DNA from: an uncultured Albidovulum sp.
GTDB taxonomy: Bacteria; Pseudomonadota; Alphaproteobacteria; Rhodobacterales; Rhodobacteraceae
Assembly (NCBI GenBank): GCA_913064775.1
Contig: CAJYAD010000016.1
Span: 43,539-107,538 of the forward strand
Length of the DNA: 64,000 nt
Direction: 5' to 3'
Below are positions 19,003-30,538 of this stretch, in pieces; position 1 is the stretch's first letter; every line of letters begins with the position of its first letter. Below the pieces are notes generated by a model. The model saw nothing but the letters and a program-made list of their open reading frames with translations. It made no database searches and was not told the DNA's origin. The translations under genes and the position numbers were made by a program.

Positions 19003-19737
19003 TCACCGCCATTCCCCGTGCCGCATCTGCCACAGCGTCAGCGCCGCCACCGCCGCAGTATCGGCGCGCAGGATGCGCGGCCCCAGCGCGGTGGGATGCG
19101 CCTGCGGCAGCGCGGCCAGACGCTTGCGCTCGGCCTCGGAAAAGCCGCCCTCGGGGCCGATCAGGATCGCCCAGGGGGCGCCGGGTTCGGCCGGGGGCTG
19201 GGTCGCCGCCGGGGGTTGCGCCGCCAGCGCCTCGTCGCAAAACATCAGCTGCCGCTCGGCGGGCCAATCGGCCAGCAACCGGTCAAGCCGGGTCAGATCG
19301 GCGACCTCAGCCACGGTGGTCGCGCCGCATTGCTCGGCGGCCTCGACCGCATGGGCCTGCAGCCGGTCCTGGCGGATGCGTTCGGAATTGGTGAACTCGG
19401 TCTGCACCGGCACGATCCTTGCGGCGCCCATCTCGGCCGCCTTCTCGACGATGAAGTCGGTTCGCGCCTTCTTGATCGGGGCGAACAGAAGCCACAGATC
19501 CGGCAGCGGCTGCAAGGGCCGGGTCTGCGCAAGGCAGGCCAGCGTTCCGCCTTTTTTTCCGGCCTCCGCCACCTTGGCCAGCCATTCGCCGTCACGGCCG
19601 TTGAACAGCAAAACCTGCCCGCCCGCGACCAGCCGCATCACGCCGAAAAGGTAATGCGCCTGCTCCCGCGACAGAGGAACCGATTGCCCCGCCCCGAGCG
19701 GGTGATCTACATAGAGCCTGATCTTCGCTACCGACAT
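19003..19737 (-). CDS. rsmE: 16S rRNA (uracil1498-N3)-methyltransferase RsmE
   Basis: VPLSREQAHYLFGVMR...ILIGPEGGFSEAERKRL...LGPRILRADTAAVAAL. Start set to MSVAKIRLY. Confidence 0.93.
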   Translation of the reverse strand: MSVAKIRLYVDHPLGAGQSVPLSREQAHYLFGVMRLVAGGQVLLFNGRDGEWLAKVAEAGKKGGTLACLAQTRPLQPLPDLWLLFAPIKKARTDFIVEKAAEMGAARIVPVQTEFTNSERIRQDRLQAHAVEAAEQCGATTVAEVADLTRLDRLLADWPAERQLMFCDEALAAQPPAATQPPAEPGAPWAILIGPEGGFSEAERKRLAALPQAHPTALGPRILRADTAAVAALTLWQMRHGEWR

Positions 19738-19749
19738 GAGGCCGAACTT

Positions 19750-20721
19750 ATGCCCGAGAACCGGGGAACGCCAGCGCCGACGGGAGAGGTTTTCGACGCC
19801 TACAGCGGCAATTGGGTCGACCGTCTGGCCCCGGGCTGGAGCCGCCCCTACCTGCGGCTGTCGCGCGCCGACCGCCCGATCGGAACCTGGCTTTTGCTGC
19901 TGCCCTGCTGGTGGGGCGTGGCGCTGGCCGCCGCCGCCGATCCGGCGGGTGCGGGCTGGCGCGATCTGTGGATCGCCTTCGCCTGCGCGATCGGCGCCTT
20001 CCTGATGCGCGGCGCCGGCTGCACCTGGAATGACATCACCGACCGCGACATCGACGCCGCCGTCGCGCGCACCCGCTCGCGTCCGATCCCCTCGGGGCAG
20101 GTCAGCGCGAAACAGGCCGCCGTCTGGATGGCGCTGCAGGCGCTGATCGCCTTCGGCGTGCTGCTGACCTTCAACGCCGCGGCGATCGGGCTGGGGGTGG
20201 CCTCGCTGGTGCTGGTGGCGATCTATCCCTTTGCCAAGCGCTTCACCTGGTGGCCGCAGATCTTCCTGGGGCTGGCCTTCAACTGGGGCGCGCTCCTGGC
20301 CTGGACGGCGCATACCGGCAGCCTGGGCTGGCCGGCGGTGCTGCTCTATCTGTCGGGGATCAGCTGGACGCTGTTCTACGACACGATCTACGCCCATCAG
20401 GACAAGGAGGACGACGCGCTGATCGGGGTGAAATCCACCGCCCGCCTGTTCGCCCAGAACACCAAGCCCTGGCTGCGAGGCTTTCTGATGGCCTCGGTCG
20501 CGCTGATGGGGCTGGCGGTGATCGTGGCGCTGGTCGACCGCGGCAACATTCTGGCGCTGGTGGTCGCGCTGGCCGGGGTCTGGGGCTTTGGCTGGCATCT
20601 GGCCTGGCAATTGCACAAGCTCGACATCGACAACCCCTCGGTCTGTCTCTCACTTTTCCGTGGCAATCGCGATACAGGGCTGATTCCTGCGCTGTTTCTC
20701 GCCATCGCCGCCCTTGCCTGA
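19750..20721 (+). CDS. ubiA: 4-hydroxybenzoate octaprenyltransferase UbiA
   Basis: LLLLPCWWGVALAAA, GAGCTWNDITDRDIDAAVARTRSRPIPSG, FYDTIYAHQDKEDD; divergent from rsmE. Confidence 0.95.
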   Translation: MPENRGTPAPTGEVFDAYSGNWVDRLAPGWSRPYLRLSRADRPIGTWLLLLPCWWGVALAAAADPAGAGWRDLWIAFACAIGAFLMRGAGCTWNDITDRDIDAAVARTRSRPIPSGQVSAKQAAVWMALQALIAFGVLLTFNAAAIGLGVASLVLVAIYPFAKRFTWWPQIFLGLAFNWGALLAWTAHTGSLGWPAVLLYLSGISWTLFYDTIYAHQDKEDDALIGVKSTARLFAQNTKPWLRGFLMASVALMGLAVIVALVDRGNILALVVALAGVWGFGWHLAWQLHKLDIDNPSVCLSLFRGNRDTGLIPALFLAIAALA

Positions 20722-20791
20722 TTGCACCCCTCCCCGCGCCTGACGTAAGTAGGGCGCGGCCCCGGGCCGACCGCACGACCGAAGGACCCAG

Positions 20792-22879
20792 ATGCGCCAC
20801 TTCCAAAGCATGCTCGCCATCGCCGCATTCGTGCTCGCAGCCGCGCTCAGCTATCTGGGCGCCCTGTGGGGGGTCTCCGTGGTCGAGGCGCGCTCGGCCG
20901 AGGTGGTGCATGAACGGCTAAGTCAGGCGGGCCTCGATTGGGTCCATGTCTCTCCGGACGGGTTGCAGTTGCACCTCGTGGGCACCGCCCCGTCCGAGGC
21001 GATGCGGCTGCGCGCGATCTCGGTCGCCAGTTCGCAGGTCGACCCCAGCCGGGTGCTCGACAACATGTCGGTCACGCCGCCCAGACAGATCACCGCGCCG
21101 CGCTTTTCGGTCGAGCTGCTGCGCAACGAGGACGGGATCTCGCTGATCGGGCTGGTGCCGGATTCGACCGGCCATGACCCGATCCTGAAGAAGGTCGATC
21201 CGCTCGCGGGCAAGGGCAAGGTCACCGACATGCTGGAAACTGCGGATTACCCCGCACCACCGCATTGGTCCGACGCGCTGGAATTCGGGCTGGCCGCGCT
21301 GGCCAAGCTGCCGCGCTCCAAAATCTCGATCGCGGCGGACAGGGTCTCGGTCACCGCGATCTCGGATTCGATCGACGCCAAGCGCAAGCTCGAGGCCGAG
21401 CTGTCCCGGATGGTGCCGCCCAACCTGAAGGTGGCGCTTAGCATTTCCGCGCCGCGCCCGGTGATCACCCCCTTCACCCTGCGTTTCGTCAGCGACGAGA
21501 CCGGCGCCCGTTTTGACGCCTGTTCGGCCGATACCGACGCCGCGCGAGGCCAGATCATCGCCGCCGCGGTCGCCGCCGGCGCCAAGGGCAAGATCCATTG
21601 CACCGTCGGCCTGGGCGTGCCCTCGCCGCAATGGGGCAAGGCAGTGGTTGACGGCATCCGCGCGGTCCAGGCCCTGGGGCGGGCCTCGGTCACCTTCTCG
21701 GATGCCGATGTCACGCTTCTGGGCGACAGCTCGGTCAGTCAGACCAAGTTCGACCGCGTGGCGGGCGATCTGGAGGCGCAGCTGCCCGATGTCTTCTCGC
21801 TGAAGGCGACGCTGGCGAAGAAGAAGACCGACCAGGGCAAGGGCCCGGTCGAATTCGTCGCCACCCTCAGCCCCAATGGTCAGATCGAGATGCACGGCCG
21901 CCTGGGCAGTGCCCTGACCCGCACCGCGGTGACCAGCTACGCCAAGGCCGCCTTCCCCGATCACGGCGTCTACAACGCCACCCGGATCGACAGGGAGGTG
22001 CCCGACGGCTGGCCGGTGCGGGTGCTGGCCGGCCTGCAGGCGCTGTCCTACCTGCATCGCGGCGCGCTGCTGGTACGGCCCGACACGGTAAACGTGACCG
22101 GCATCAGCGGCGATCAGGACGCCAGCGACGAGATCTCGCGCGTGCTGTCGGACAAGCTGGGTCAGGGCAAGGCGTTCAACGTCTCGGTCAAATACGACAA
22201 GAAGCTTGATCCCAATGCCGGGCTGCCCAGCCCGCAGGAATGCGTCGACACCGTGAACGGCATTCTCAAGAAGCACCAGATCACCTTCGATCCGGGGTCG
22301 GACAAGATCGACGGCGCGGCCTCGTCGGTGGTGGATCAGGTGGCCGACGCGTTGCGCCAATGCACCCGCGTGCCGATCCTGATCGCCGGCTATACCGACA
22401 ACCAGGGCCGGGCCGCGATGAACCTTGCGCTTAGCCAGAAGCGGGCGCAGGCGGTGCTGAACGGGCTGCTGGCGCGGCGGGTGTCGATCGCGAATTTCCG
22501 CGCCAAGGGCTTTGGCGAGGCCGACCCGATCGCCGACAATTCCACCGAGGCCGGGCGTGAGGAAAACCGCCGGATCGAGTTTTCGCTGATCGCGAGCAGC
22601 AAGCCCGCGACAGCACCCGCCAGCGCGGATGGGGCCGGCAGCGCCGCAGCCGCCCCGGCGGCGGACCCGTCGGGCGATAGCAAAGCCGCCGCGGACGGAT
22701 CTGCCGAAACCGCCGCACCGGACCAGAGCGGTACGTCAGACAAGACCGCCCCCGATCCGAATGCTATCGACCCGAACGCTACCGACACGAATGCTGGCGA
22801 CACGAATGCTGGCGACAACACCGCACCGGCAGCGAACGGCGAGGCCGCGATCCGCCCCAAGCTGCGGCCCGAAGAGTGA
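20792..22879 (+). CDS. OmpA-family peptidoglycan-associated protein, ~695 aa, with low-complexity Ala/Asp/Asn-rich C-terminus
   Basis: C-terminal OmpA motif (ILIAGYTDNQGRAAMNLALSQKRAQAVLNGLLARRV...NRRIEFSL); N-terminal TM. Confidence 0.85.
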   Translation: MRHFQSMLAIAAFVLAAALSYLGALWGVSVVEARSAEVVHERLSQAGLDWVHVSPDGLQLHLVGTAPSEAMRLRAISVASSQVDPSRVLDNMSVTPPRQITAPRFSVELLRNEDGISLIGLVPDSTGHDPILKKVDPLAGKGKVTDMLETADYPAPPHWSDALEFGLAALAKLPRSKISIAADRVSVTAISDSIDAKRKLEAELSRMVPPNLKVALSISAPRPVITPFTLRFVSDETGARFDACSADTDAARGQIIAAAVAAGAKGKIHCTVGLGVPSPQWGKAVVDGIRAVQALGRASVTFSDADVTLLGDSSVSQTKFDRVAGDLEAQLPDVFSLKATLAKKKTDQGKGPVEFVATLSPNGQIEMHGRLGSALTRTAVTSYAKAAFPDHGVYNATRIDREVPDGWPVRVLAGLQALSYLHRGALLVRPDTVNVTGISGDQDASDEISRVLSDKLGQGKAFNVSVKYDKKLDPNAGLPSPQECVDTVNGILKKHQITFDPGSDKIDGAASSVVDQVADALRQCTRVPILIAGYTDNQGRAAMNLALSQKRAQAVLNGLLARRVSIANFRAKGFGEADPIADNSTEAGREENRRIEFSLIASSKPATAPASADGAGSAAAAPAADPSGDSKAAADGSAETAAPDQSGTSDKTAPDPNAIDPNATDTNAGDTNAGDNTAPAANGEAAIRPKLRPEE

Positions 22880-22898
22880 CAGTGGAAGGATTCAACAG

Positions 22899-23225
22899 AT
22901 GAACCGCATCCAATTCATCATCGCCACGGCGATCATCCTCTTCGTGGCCTTCGCGCTGGGGTGGTTCGCGCATTGGCTGATCCACCGCTTCACCCGGGTC
23001 AGCCAAGCCGACCTGTCCGAACTGGACAAGATGGCGCGCGACCTGCACGAGGCCGAGGAAACCCGCGATCAGGCGATCGAATACATCCACGCGCGCGAGG
23101 CCGAGCTGACCAACCAGCTAAGCCAGACCGAGGCCGAATTGCGCGCCGCGATGGACGGCCTGCGCGAGGCCCGCGCCGAGGCCGAGCATATGCGCTCTCA
23201 TCTCGACCGCTCTTTGCGCAGCTGA
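22899..23225 (+). CDS. Small membrane-anchored coiled-coil protein (hypothetical)
   Basis: 108 aa, N-terminal TM, Glu/Arg-rich coiled coil; 19 bp after the OmpA gene. Confidence 0.7.
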   Translation: MNRIQFIIATAIILFVAFALGWFAHWLIHRFTRVSQADLSELDKMARDLHEAEETRDQAIEYIHAREAELTNQLSQTEAELRAAMDGLREARAEAEHMRSHLDRSLRS

Positions 23226-23400
23226 CGCCGTCACCGCGCGCGCTGCGGCCCCGATCTTCGCCGGCGGGCGTGGCCCGGGCGGGCCCGGCATCCTTGGCAT
23301 GGCAAGGCCACCGCCCCGCCCCGGCTTTTCGCGCCGCGCCCTTGACTTGCCCCCCTCACCGCGACACTTGTGCAAAACTTGCGAAGGATCGGAGCGCTGA

Positions 23401-24771
23401 ATGTCCATACCTCAATCCGGCGGCGGGCCGATCGAGCATTTCGAACAACTGGCCGAATACATGGAGGCCGGCTGTAAGCCGAAGGCCGACTGGCGTATCG
23501 GCACCGAGCACGAGAAATTTGGCTATTGCCGGGACACGCTGCTGCCGCTGCCCTATGACGGGCCGCGCTCGATCCGGGCGATGCTGGAAGGGCTGCGCGA
23601 CGGCTTCGGCTGGGCCCCGATCGAGGAAAAGGGCAAGCTGATCGGCCTGACCAAGGACGGCGCCAATGTCAGCCTCGAACCCGGCGGCCAGTTGGAGCTT
23701 TCGGGCGCCCCGCTGGAAACCATCCACCAGACCTGCGACGAGGTGAACGAACACCTGCGCGAGGTGCAGACCGTCGCCGACCGCATCGGCGTGGGCTTCA
23801 TCGGGCTGGGCGCCGCGCCGATCTGGACGCATGAGCAGATGCCCCTGATGCCCAAGGGCCGCTACAAGCTGATGGACGGCTATATGCAAAAGGTCGGCAC
23901 GCTGGGCACCCAGATGATGCGCCGCACCTGCACCGTGCAGGTCAACCTCGACTTCGCGTCCGAGGCCGATTTCGTGCAAAAGATGCGCGTCGCACTGGCG
24001 CTGCAGCCGGTGGCAACCGCCCTCTTCGCCAACTCGCCGTTCTTCGAGGGAAAGCCCAACGGCTTCAAATCCTGGCGCGCGCGGATCTGGCGCGATCTGG
24101 ACAACGCCCGCACCGGCATGCTGCCCTTCGCCTTCGAGGACGGCTTCGGCTTTCAGCGTTATGTCGATTACATCCTCGATGTGCCGATGTATTTCGTCTA
24201 CCGCGACGGCCACTACATCGACGCCCTTGGCCAAAGCTTCCGCGATTTCCTGAACGGCAAGCTGCCCGCACTGCCGGGCGAGAAGCCGACGCTGTCGGAC
24301 TGGGCCGACCACATGACCACCGCCTTCCCCGAGGCCCGGGCGAAGAAGTTCATCGAGATGCGCGGCGCCGACGGCGGCCCCTGGCGCCGGCTCTGCGCAC
24401 TGCCGGCCTTCTGGGTCGGGCTGCTCTACGACCAATCCGCGCTTGATGCCGCCTGGGATCTGGTCAAGGGCTGGGATGCCGAAACCCGCGACGCGCTGCG
24501 CGTGGCGGCCTCGGTCGACGCGCTGCAGGCGAAGGTTGGCAAGATCGACATGCAGGATCTCGCGCGCGAATTGCTGGCGATCTCGGAAGCAGGGCTGAAG
24601 GCGCGCGCCCAACCCGGCGCGGACGGGATGATCCCGGACGAGACCCATTTCCTCGACGCGCTGAAAGACAGCGTCGAGACCGGCAAATCCCCCGCGGATG
24701 AGCTGCTCGACCATTACAACGGCGACTGGAACGGCGATCTGAACCGAATCTACGCCGACTACAGCTACTAG
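23401..24771 (+). CDS. gshA: Glutamate--cysteine ligase
   Basis: [15 protein letters not shown]...[21 protein letters not shown] (plant/alphaproteobacterial-type GCL). Confidence 0.95.
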   Translation: MSIPQSGGGPIEHFEQLAEYMEAGCKPKADWRIGTEHEKFGYCRDTLLPLPYDGPRSIRAMLEGLRDGFGWAPIEEKGKLIGLTKDGANVSLEPGGQLELSGAPLETIHQTCDEVNEHLREVQTVADRIGVGFIGLGAAPIWTHEQMPLMPKGRYKLMDGYMQKVGTLGTQMMRRTCTVQVNLDFASEADFVQKMRVALALQPVATALFANSPFFEGKPNGFKSWRARIWRDLDNARTGMLPFAFEDGFGFQRYVDYILDVPMYFVYRDGHYIDALGQSFRDFLNGKLPALPGEKPTLSDWADHMTTAFPEARAKKFIEMRGADGGPWRRLCALPAFWVGLLYDQSALDAAWDLVKGWDAETRDALRVAASVDALQAKVGKIDMQDLARELLAISEAGLKARAQPGADGMIPDETHFLDALKDSVETGKSPADELLDHYNGDWNGDLNRIYADYSY

Positions 24772-24892
24772 GCCCGGCAAGCCCCCCGGGTCCGTACTTC
24801 TCCGGGGGCCTCCACCTGCCATCCGCCCCCATTCGCGTCCTTGCGGCATCCGGCCTATGGACCGTCGCAACTGCCCGGGTTACACAATATCC

Positions 24893-27196
24893 ATGAGCGA
24901 GACGCCCAAAGACCCCCACATCAACCCCGTCGCCATTGCCGAGCCCCTGCGCCGCGCGATCGGCGAGCGTTACCTGACCTATGCGCTGTCGACGATCATG
25001 GATCGCGCACTGCCGGATGCGCGCGACGGGCTGAAGCCGGTGCACCGCCGCATCCTTTACGCGATGCGCGAACTCAAGCTGTCGTCCACCGGGGGCTTTC
25101 GCAAATCGGCGAAGATCTCGGGCGACGTGATGGGCAACTACCACCCCCACGGCGACACCGCGATCTATGACGCGATGGCCCGTCTCGCGCAGGATTTCAA
25201 CGTCCGCTACCCCCTGGTCGACGGCCAGGGCAACTTCGGCAATATCGACGGCGACAACCCCGCCGCCAGCCGCTACACCGAGGCCCGGCTGACCGCCGCG
25301 GCCGAGGCGCTGATGGAAGGCCTGGCCGAAAACGCCGTCGACTTCCGGCCCAATTACGATGGCACGCTGGAAGAGCCGGTGGTGATGCCCGCCGCCTTCC
25401 CGAACCTGCTGGCGAACGGCTCCAGCGGCATCGCGGTCGGAATGGCGACAAACATCCCGCCGCACAATATCGACGAATTGGTCAAGGCCTGCCTGCACCT
25501 GATCCAGACCCCCGACGCCCGCGACGAGACCCTCATCAGCATGGTGCCGGGCCCCGATTTCCCGACCGGCGGCGTGATCGTCGAACCCCGCGCCAACATC
25601 ATCGAAGCTTACCGCACCGGCCGCGGCAGCTTCCGCCTGCGGGCGCGCTGGCAGATCGAGGATCTGGGCCGCGGCACATGGCAGATCGTGGTGACCGAGA
25701 TCCCCTATCAGGTGCAGAAATCGCGCCTGATCGAGAAGCTGGCCGAGCTGATCCAGACCCGCAAGATCCCGATCTTCGGCGACGTCCGCGATGAAAGCGC
25801 CGATGACGTGCGCCTGATCATCGAGCCCAAGTCGAAGAACGTCGACCCCGAGATGCTGATGGGCATGCTGTTTCGCAACTCGGACCTCGAGATCCGCTTC
25901 AGCCTGAACATGAACGTGCTGATCGACGGGCGCACGCCCAAGGTCTGCTCGCTCAAGGAGGTGCTGCGCGCCTTCCTCGACCACCGGCGCGAGGTGCTCA
26001 ACCGCCGCTCGCAGCACCGGCTGGAGAAGATCGACCACCGGCTGGAAGTGCTGGCAGGTTTCATCACCGCCTTCCTGAACCTCGACCGGGTGATCGACAT
26101 CATCCGCTATGACGAGGACCCCAAGGCCGCGCTGATGCGCGAGGACTGGTCGCGCGCCCATGTCCGCGCGATGGCCGAGGCCGATTACGTCTCGCCGCCG
26201 CCCGGCGCGGGTGAGCTGAGCGAAGTTCAGGCCGACGCGATCCTCAACATGCGTCTGCGCAGCCTGCGCCGGCTTGAAGAGATTGAGCTGCTGCGCGAGC
26301 AGGACGCCCTGACCAAGGAACGCGCCGGGCTGGCCGACCTTCTGGACAGCGACCAGTTGCAATGGGCGAAGATCAGCGAAGAGCTGCGCGCGGTGCGCAA
26401 GCAATTCGGCAAGGACGCCCCCGGCGGCGCCCGGCGCACCGATTTCGCCGAGGCCGGCGAGGTCGAGGAGGTCCCGCTGGAGGCGATGATCGAGCGCGAG
26501 CCGCTTACCGTGGTCTGCTCGAAAATGGGCTGGATCCGGGCGATGAAAGGCCATATCGCGCTGGAGTCAGAGCTGAAGTTCAAGGACGGCGACGAGGGCC
26601 GCTTCGTCTTCCACGCCGAAACCACCGACCGGCTGCTGGTCTGCGCCAGCAACGGGCGGATCTATACGGTGCAGGCCTCGAACCTGCCGGGCGGGCGCGG
26701 CATGGGCGAACCGCTGCGGCTGATGATCGACCTGCCGAATGAGGCCGACATCATCGAGATCATGATCTATCGCCCGGGCGAGAAGATCCTGGTGGCGTCC
26801 ACGGCGGGCGACGGCTTCGTGGTGCCGACGGACGAGGTTCTGGCCCAGACCCGCGCCGGCAAGGTGGTGCTGAACGTGCGCGACGACGTCCGCGCCCGGG
26901 TTTTCAGGCGGGTCACGGGCGACCATGTCGCCGTGGTGGGCGAAAACAGGAAAGTGCTGATCTTCCCGCTGGAAGAGCTGCCGGAGATGGGCCGCGGCAA
27001 GGGGGTCAGGTTGCAAAAATACAAGGACGGCGGCTTGTCCGACGCGACCACCTTCACACTGGAACAGGGGCTGAGCTGGAAGGATCCCGCTGGCCGCACC
27101 CGGACCGAGACCGATCTGACCGAATGGCTGGCCAAGCGCGCCAGCGCCGGGCGGATGGCGCCGCGCGGCTTCCCCCGCGACAACAGCTTCACCTGA
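24893..27196 (+). CDS. parC: DNA topoisomerase IV subunit A
   Basis: [17 protein letters not shown]...[19 protein letters not shown]...AAS(R)YTEARLT; ParC rather than GyrA by length and C-terminus. Confidence 0.95.
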   Translation: MSETPKDPHINPVAIAEPLRRAIGERYLTYALSTIMDRALPDARDGLKPVHRRILYAMRELKLSSTGGFRKSAKISGDVMGNYHPHGDTAIYDAMARLAQDFNVRYPLVDGQGNFGNIDGDNPAASRYTEARLTAAAEALMEGLAENAVDFRPNYDGTLEEPVVMPAAFPNLLANGSSGIAVGMATNIPPHNIDELVKACLHLIQTPDARDETLISMVPGPDFPTGGVIVEPRANIIEAYRTGRGSFRLRARWQIEDLGRGTWQIVVTEIPYQVQKSRLIEKLAELIQTRKIPIFGDVRDESADDVRLIIEPKSKNVDPEMLMGMLFRNSDLEIRFSLNMNVLIDGRTPKVCSLKEVLRAFLDHRREVLNRRSQHRLEKIDHRLEVLAGFITAFLNLDRVIDIIRYDEDPKAALMREDWSRAHVRAMAEADYVSPPPGAGELSEVQADAILNMRLRSLRRLEEIELLREQDALTKERAGLADLLDSDQLQWAKISEELRAVRKQFGKDAPGGARRTDFAEAGEVEEVPLEAMIEREPLTVVCSKMGWIRAMKGHIALESELKFKDGDEGRFVFHAETTDRLLVCASNGRIYTVQASNLPGGRGMGEPLRLMIDLPNEADIIEIMIYRPGEKILVASTAGDGFVVPTDEVLAQTRAGKVVLNVRDDVRARVFRRVTGDHVAVVGENRKVLIFPLEELPEMGRGKGVRLQKYKDGGLSDATTFTLEQGLSWKDPAGRTRTETDLTEWLAKRASAGRMAPRGFPRDNSFT

Positions 27197-27208
27197 GGCG
27201 CGGCCTAC

Positions 27209-27231
27209 CGGGGGGCCCCGAGAGCCCCCCG
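27209..27231. terminator. GC-rich hairpin CGGGGGG-CCCCGAGAG-CCCCCCG downstream of parC
   Basis: Inverted repeat read directly; no U-tract. Confidence 0.4.
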
Positions 27232-27345
27232 AACCCGCCGCCAGCCTGCCGAAACCCGGGCCACAGCCACAGGCGGCGATGGCCCATTTACCATCCCGCG
27301 CCGCGCCGCTAGGGTCGCGCGGCTGTCGATCCGGTGGGGGAGTTC

Positions 27346-28242
27346 ATGATCGCGCGCGCCTATTTTTTTCTCGCGACAACCGCCTTTTTGTGGGCCGGCA
27401 ACGCGGTTGCGGGGAAGCTGGCGGTTGGCCATGTCAGCCCGTTCCTGCTGGTCGCGCTTCGCTGGGTGGTGGCGTCGAGCGTGATCGTGGTGATCGGGCA
27501 CCGGCATATCGCCCGGGACTGGCCCGAGATCCGCCGCCATCTACCGATGCTGGCGACGATGGGCGCGATCGGCTTCACCGTCTTCAACATCCTGTTCTAC
27601 ACCGCCGCGCGCTACACTTCGGCGATCAACATCGTCATCATCCAGGCGGGGATGCCGCTGGTGATCTTCCTGACCAATCTGGCGCTGTTCCGCATCCGGG
27701 TGACCGGCGCGCAATGGCTGGGCTTCGCGCTGACGCTCACTGGGGTCGCGACCGTCGCGGCGCAGGGCAGCCTGCTCCAGCTGATGCATCTGCACCTGAA
27801 CCGGGGCGACGCGCTGATGCTGGTGGCGATCCTGTGCTACGGGCTATACACCGTGGCGCTGCGCTGGATGCCGAAGATCCACATGATCAGCTTCATGGCG
27901 ACGCTGTCGGTCGCGGCGCTGATCACCTCCTTGCCCTTCGCGGGATATGAGATCGCGCGCGGCCAGGCGATCTGGCCCGATCAACGCGGCTGGATGATCG
28001 TGGTCTATATCGGGCTGTTCCCCAGCCTTCTGTCGCAGATGTGCTTTGCCGCCGGCACCGCGATCATCGGCTCGAACCGGGCCGGATTGTTCGTCAATTT
28101 CGTGCCGGTCTTCGGCGCGGTGCTGTCGGTGGCCATTCTGGGCGAGTCGCTGCATGCCTATCACTTGGCCGCGCTGGCACTGGTCGTGGGCGGGGTGACG
28201 CTGGCCCAGCGGCGCGCGCGCAAGGCCGGGGCCGGGGCCTAG
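27346..28242 (+). CDS. EamA/DMT-family transporter
   Basis: 10-TM DMT pattern (FLWAGNAVAGKLAVGHVSPFLLVALRWVVAS; second EamA half). Confidence 0.9.
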   Translation: MIARAYFFLATTAFLWAGNAVAGKLAVGHVSPFLLVALRWVVASSVIVVIGHRHIARDWPEIRRHLPMLATMGAIGFTVFNILFYTAARYTSAINIVIIQAGMPLVIFLTNLALFRIRVTGAQWLGFALTLTGVATVAAQGSLLQLMHLHLNRGDALMLVAILCYGLYTVALRWMPKIHMISFMATLSVAALITSLPFAGYEIARGQAIWPDQRGWMIVVYIGLFPSLLSQMCFAAGTAIIGSNRAGLFVNFVPVFGAVLSVAILGESLHAYHLAALALVVGGVTLAQRRARKAGAGA

Positions 28243-28856
28243 TCGGCACCCTCCGCCCCGGCCCCCTTTCCTTCCCCATCCGCACCGATCAGCGCGCCCA
28301 GCACGGCGCGGGCGTCCGGGCCGGACCAATCGGCCTCGCCGATCAGGCGGGCGATCTCTTGGCCTTCGGGGTTCAGGATCACCGTCACCGGCAACCCCAT
28401 CACCCCCATGCGGCGGGCCAATTCGGCCTTCGGGTCGATCAGGATCGGCAGCGTCTTGATCCCGTCCTCTTTATAGAACCGCAGGATCGCCGGAAGGCGG
28501 TTGCGGATCGTGGCGATCGGCAGCACCTGCAACCGGTCGCCGCCCATCTCGGCCTGAAGCCGGTCGAGGCTGGGCATCTCCTTGCGGCAGGGCGCGCACC
28601 ATGTGGCCCAGAAATTCACCACCAGATACTTGCCGCGATACTCCGACAGCCGGTGCGTGCCGCCGGTCGCATCCTGAAAGGCGATGTCCGGCACGGCCTT
28701 GGGTGTGGAGTGAAACTCCAGCTTCTTCATGTCGCCCTGGCGCAGTGCCGAGACCTGCGCAAGGCCGGGCGTGCCAGACCAGGCCGCCTGCCCCGGCGCA
28801 ATGTTTGCACCAAGCGCGAGGGCCGCGTATAGGACGGCGATACGGACTTTTCTCAT
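28239..28856 (-). CDS. TlpA-family thioredoxin-like disulfide reductase
   Basis: [26 protein letters not shown]; signal peptide; start MRKVRIAVL. Confidence 0.93.
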   Translation of the reverse strand: MRKVRIAVLYAALALGANIAPGQAAWSGTPGLAQVSALRQGDMKKLEFHSTPKAVPDIAFQDATGGTHRLSEYRGKYLVVNFWATWCAPCRKEMPSLDRLQAEMGGDRLQVLPIATIRNRLPAILRFYKEDGIKTLPILIDPKAELARRMGVMGLPVTVILNPEGQEIARLIGEADWSGPDARAVLGALIGADGEGKGAGAEGAD

Positions 28857-28889
28857 GCGTACTCCCTGGGCCAGACGGGCGACCCGAAG

Positions 28890-30287
28890 ATGACCGATAA
28901 GACCAAATCTGCAAATACCATGTGGGGCGGGCGGTTCGCCGCAGGCCCCGACGCGATCATGGAGGCCATCAACGCCTCGATCGGCTATGACAAGCGGCTT
29001 TATGCGCAGGATATCGCCGGCTCGCGCGCCCATGCGGCGATGCTGGCCGCACAGGGCATCCTGACGCAAGCCGATGCCGAGGCGATCGGCGAGGGCCTGC
29101 AAAGCGTGCTGGCCGAGATCGAGGCCGGGGATTTCGTCTTCTCGGCGGCGCTGGAAGACATCCACATGAATGTCGAGGCGCGGCTGAAAGAGGTGATCGG
29201 CGAACCCGCCGGGCGACTGCATACCGCGCGCTCGCGCAATGATCAGGTGGCGACCGATTTCAAGCTGTGGACCCGTGACCAGATCGACGCGGCGATCACC
29301 GGCATCGAGGCGCTGCAAAAGGCCTTTCTGACCCAGGCCGAGGCCGGGGCCGATTGGGTGATGCCGGGCTTCACCCATCTGCAAAGCGCCCAGCCGGTGA
29401 CCTGGGGCCACCACATGATGGCCTATGTCGAGATGCTGGGCCGTGATGCGGGCCGCTTCCGCGACGCCCGCGCGCGGATGAACGAAAGCCCGCTTGGCGC
29501 CGCCGCGCTGGCCGGCACCTCCTTCCCGATCGACCGCCATGCCACGGCAAGCGCACTGGGCTTTGACCGCCCCGCCGCGAACAGCCTGGATGCCGTCGCC
29601 GACCGCGATTTCGCGCTGGAATTCCTATCGGCGGCCTCGATCTGCGCCATGCATCTGTCGCGCTTCGCCGAAGAACTGGTGATCTGGTCCTCGGCCCAGT
29701 TCCGCTTCGTGCGGCTGTCGGACGGGTTCTCGACCGGGTCGTCGATCATGCCGCAAAAGCGCAACCCCGACGCCGCCGAACTGCTGCGAGCCAAGCTGGG
29801 GCGGATCCTGGGGGCGACGGTGGCGCTGTTCACCGTGATGAAGGGCCTGCCGCTGGCCTATTCCAAGGACATGCAGGAAGACAAGGAACAGGTCTTCGAC
29901 GCCGCCGACACGCTGATGCTGTGCCTCGCCGCGATGACCGGCATGGTGCGCGACATGGCAGCCAACCGCCCCGTGCTGGAGGCCGCCGCCGGCGCCGGTT
30001 TCGCGACCGCGACCGATCTGGCCGACTGGCTGGTGCGCGAACTGAACCTGCCCTTCCGCGAGGCCCATCACGTCACCGGCGCGCTGGTCGCACTGGCGGA
30101 AAAGAAGGGCTGCGATCTGGCCGATCTGACGCTGGCGGAATTGCAAAGCGGCCATCCCGGGATTACTCAGGACCTCTACTCGGTGCTTGGCGTCCACAAT
30201 TCGGTGGCCAGCCGCACCTCCTACGGTGGCACGGCGCCCGATCAGGTGCGCGCCCAGGTCGCCCGCTGGAAGGAGAGGCTTGGATGA
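28890..30287 (+). CDS. argH: Argininosuccinate lyase
   Basis: [30 protein letters not shown]. Confidence 0.97.
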   Translation: MTDKTKSANTMWGGRFAAGPDAIMEAINASIGYDKRLYAQDIAGSRAHAAMLAAQGILTQADAEAIGEGLQSVLAEIEAGDFVFSAALEDIHMNVEARLKEVIGEPAGRLHTARSRNDQVATDFKLWTRDQIDAAITGIEALQKAFLTQAEAGADWVMPGFTHLQSAQPVTWGHHMMAYVEMLGRDAGRFRDARARMNESPLGAAALAGTSFPIDRHATASALGFDRPAANSLDAVADRDFALEFLSAASICAMHLSRFAEELVIWSSAQFRFVRLSDGFSTGSSIMPQKRNPDAAELLRAKLGRILGATVALFTVMKGLPLAYSKDMQEDKEQVFDAADTLMLCLAAMTGMVRDMAANRPVLEAAAGAGFATATDLADWLVRELNLPFREAHHVTGALVALAEKKGCDLADLTLAELQSGHPGITQDLYSVLGVHNSVASRTSYGGTAPDQVRAQVARWKERLG

Positions 30288-30478
30288 TCCGCCGCCTGGT
30301 CCCTGCCGCGATCCCCGCGCTCATGCTGGCCGCGCTGGTCGCGGGCTGCGGGGCCGATGGCGCGCCGACACCGCCGCCGGGCCCCAAGCCCGCCGCATCG
30401 CATGTGACCTATGAGAAGGACGGCACCAAGGTGACCGTCTCGGGCGAGGCCTATGTCGGCGTGGTGAAACGCTTCTGA
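30284..30478 (+). CDS. Small lipoprotein (LptM/YifL-like position, between argH and lysA)
   Basis: 64 aa; lipobox LAALVAGC; start overlaps the argH stop (ATGA). Confidence 0.75.
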   Translation: MIRRLVPAAIPALMLAALVAGCGADGAPTPPPGPKPAASHVTYEKDGTKVTVSGEAYVGVVKRF

Positions 30479-30538
30479 GGTGGGGTTCCACGGTGCGGCG
30501 GGGCTTGAAACGCCAATAGTTTCTGCTACCAGCGCAGG

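Noticed and set aside
24781-24812. GCCCCCCGG...CCGGGGGCC inverted repeat downstream of gshA as a terminator
   Set aside because: Stem is plausible but there is no U-tract and parC follows in the same orientation; function too uncertain to list.
23356-24870. 504-aa minus-strand ORF antisense to gshA
   Set aside because: Shadow ORF in GC-rich sequence; the sense gene is a clear glutamate-cysteine ligase.
24464-26554. 696-aa minus-strand ORF antisense to gshA/parC
   Set aside because: Antisense shadow of well-conserved genes.
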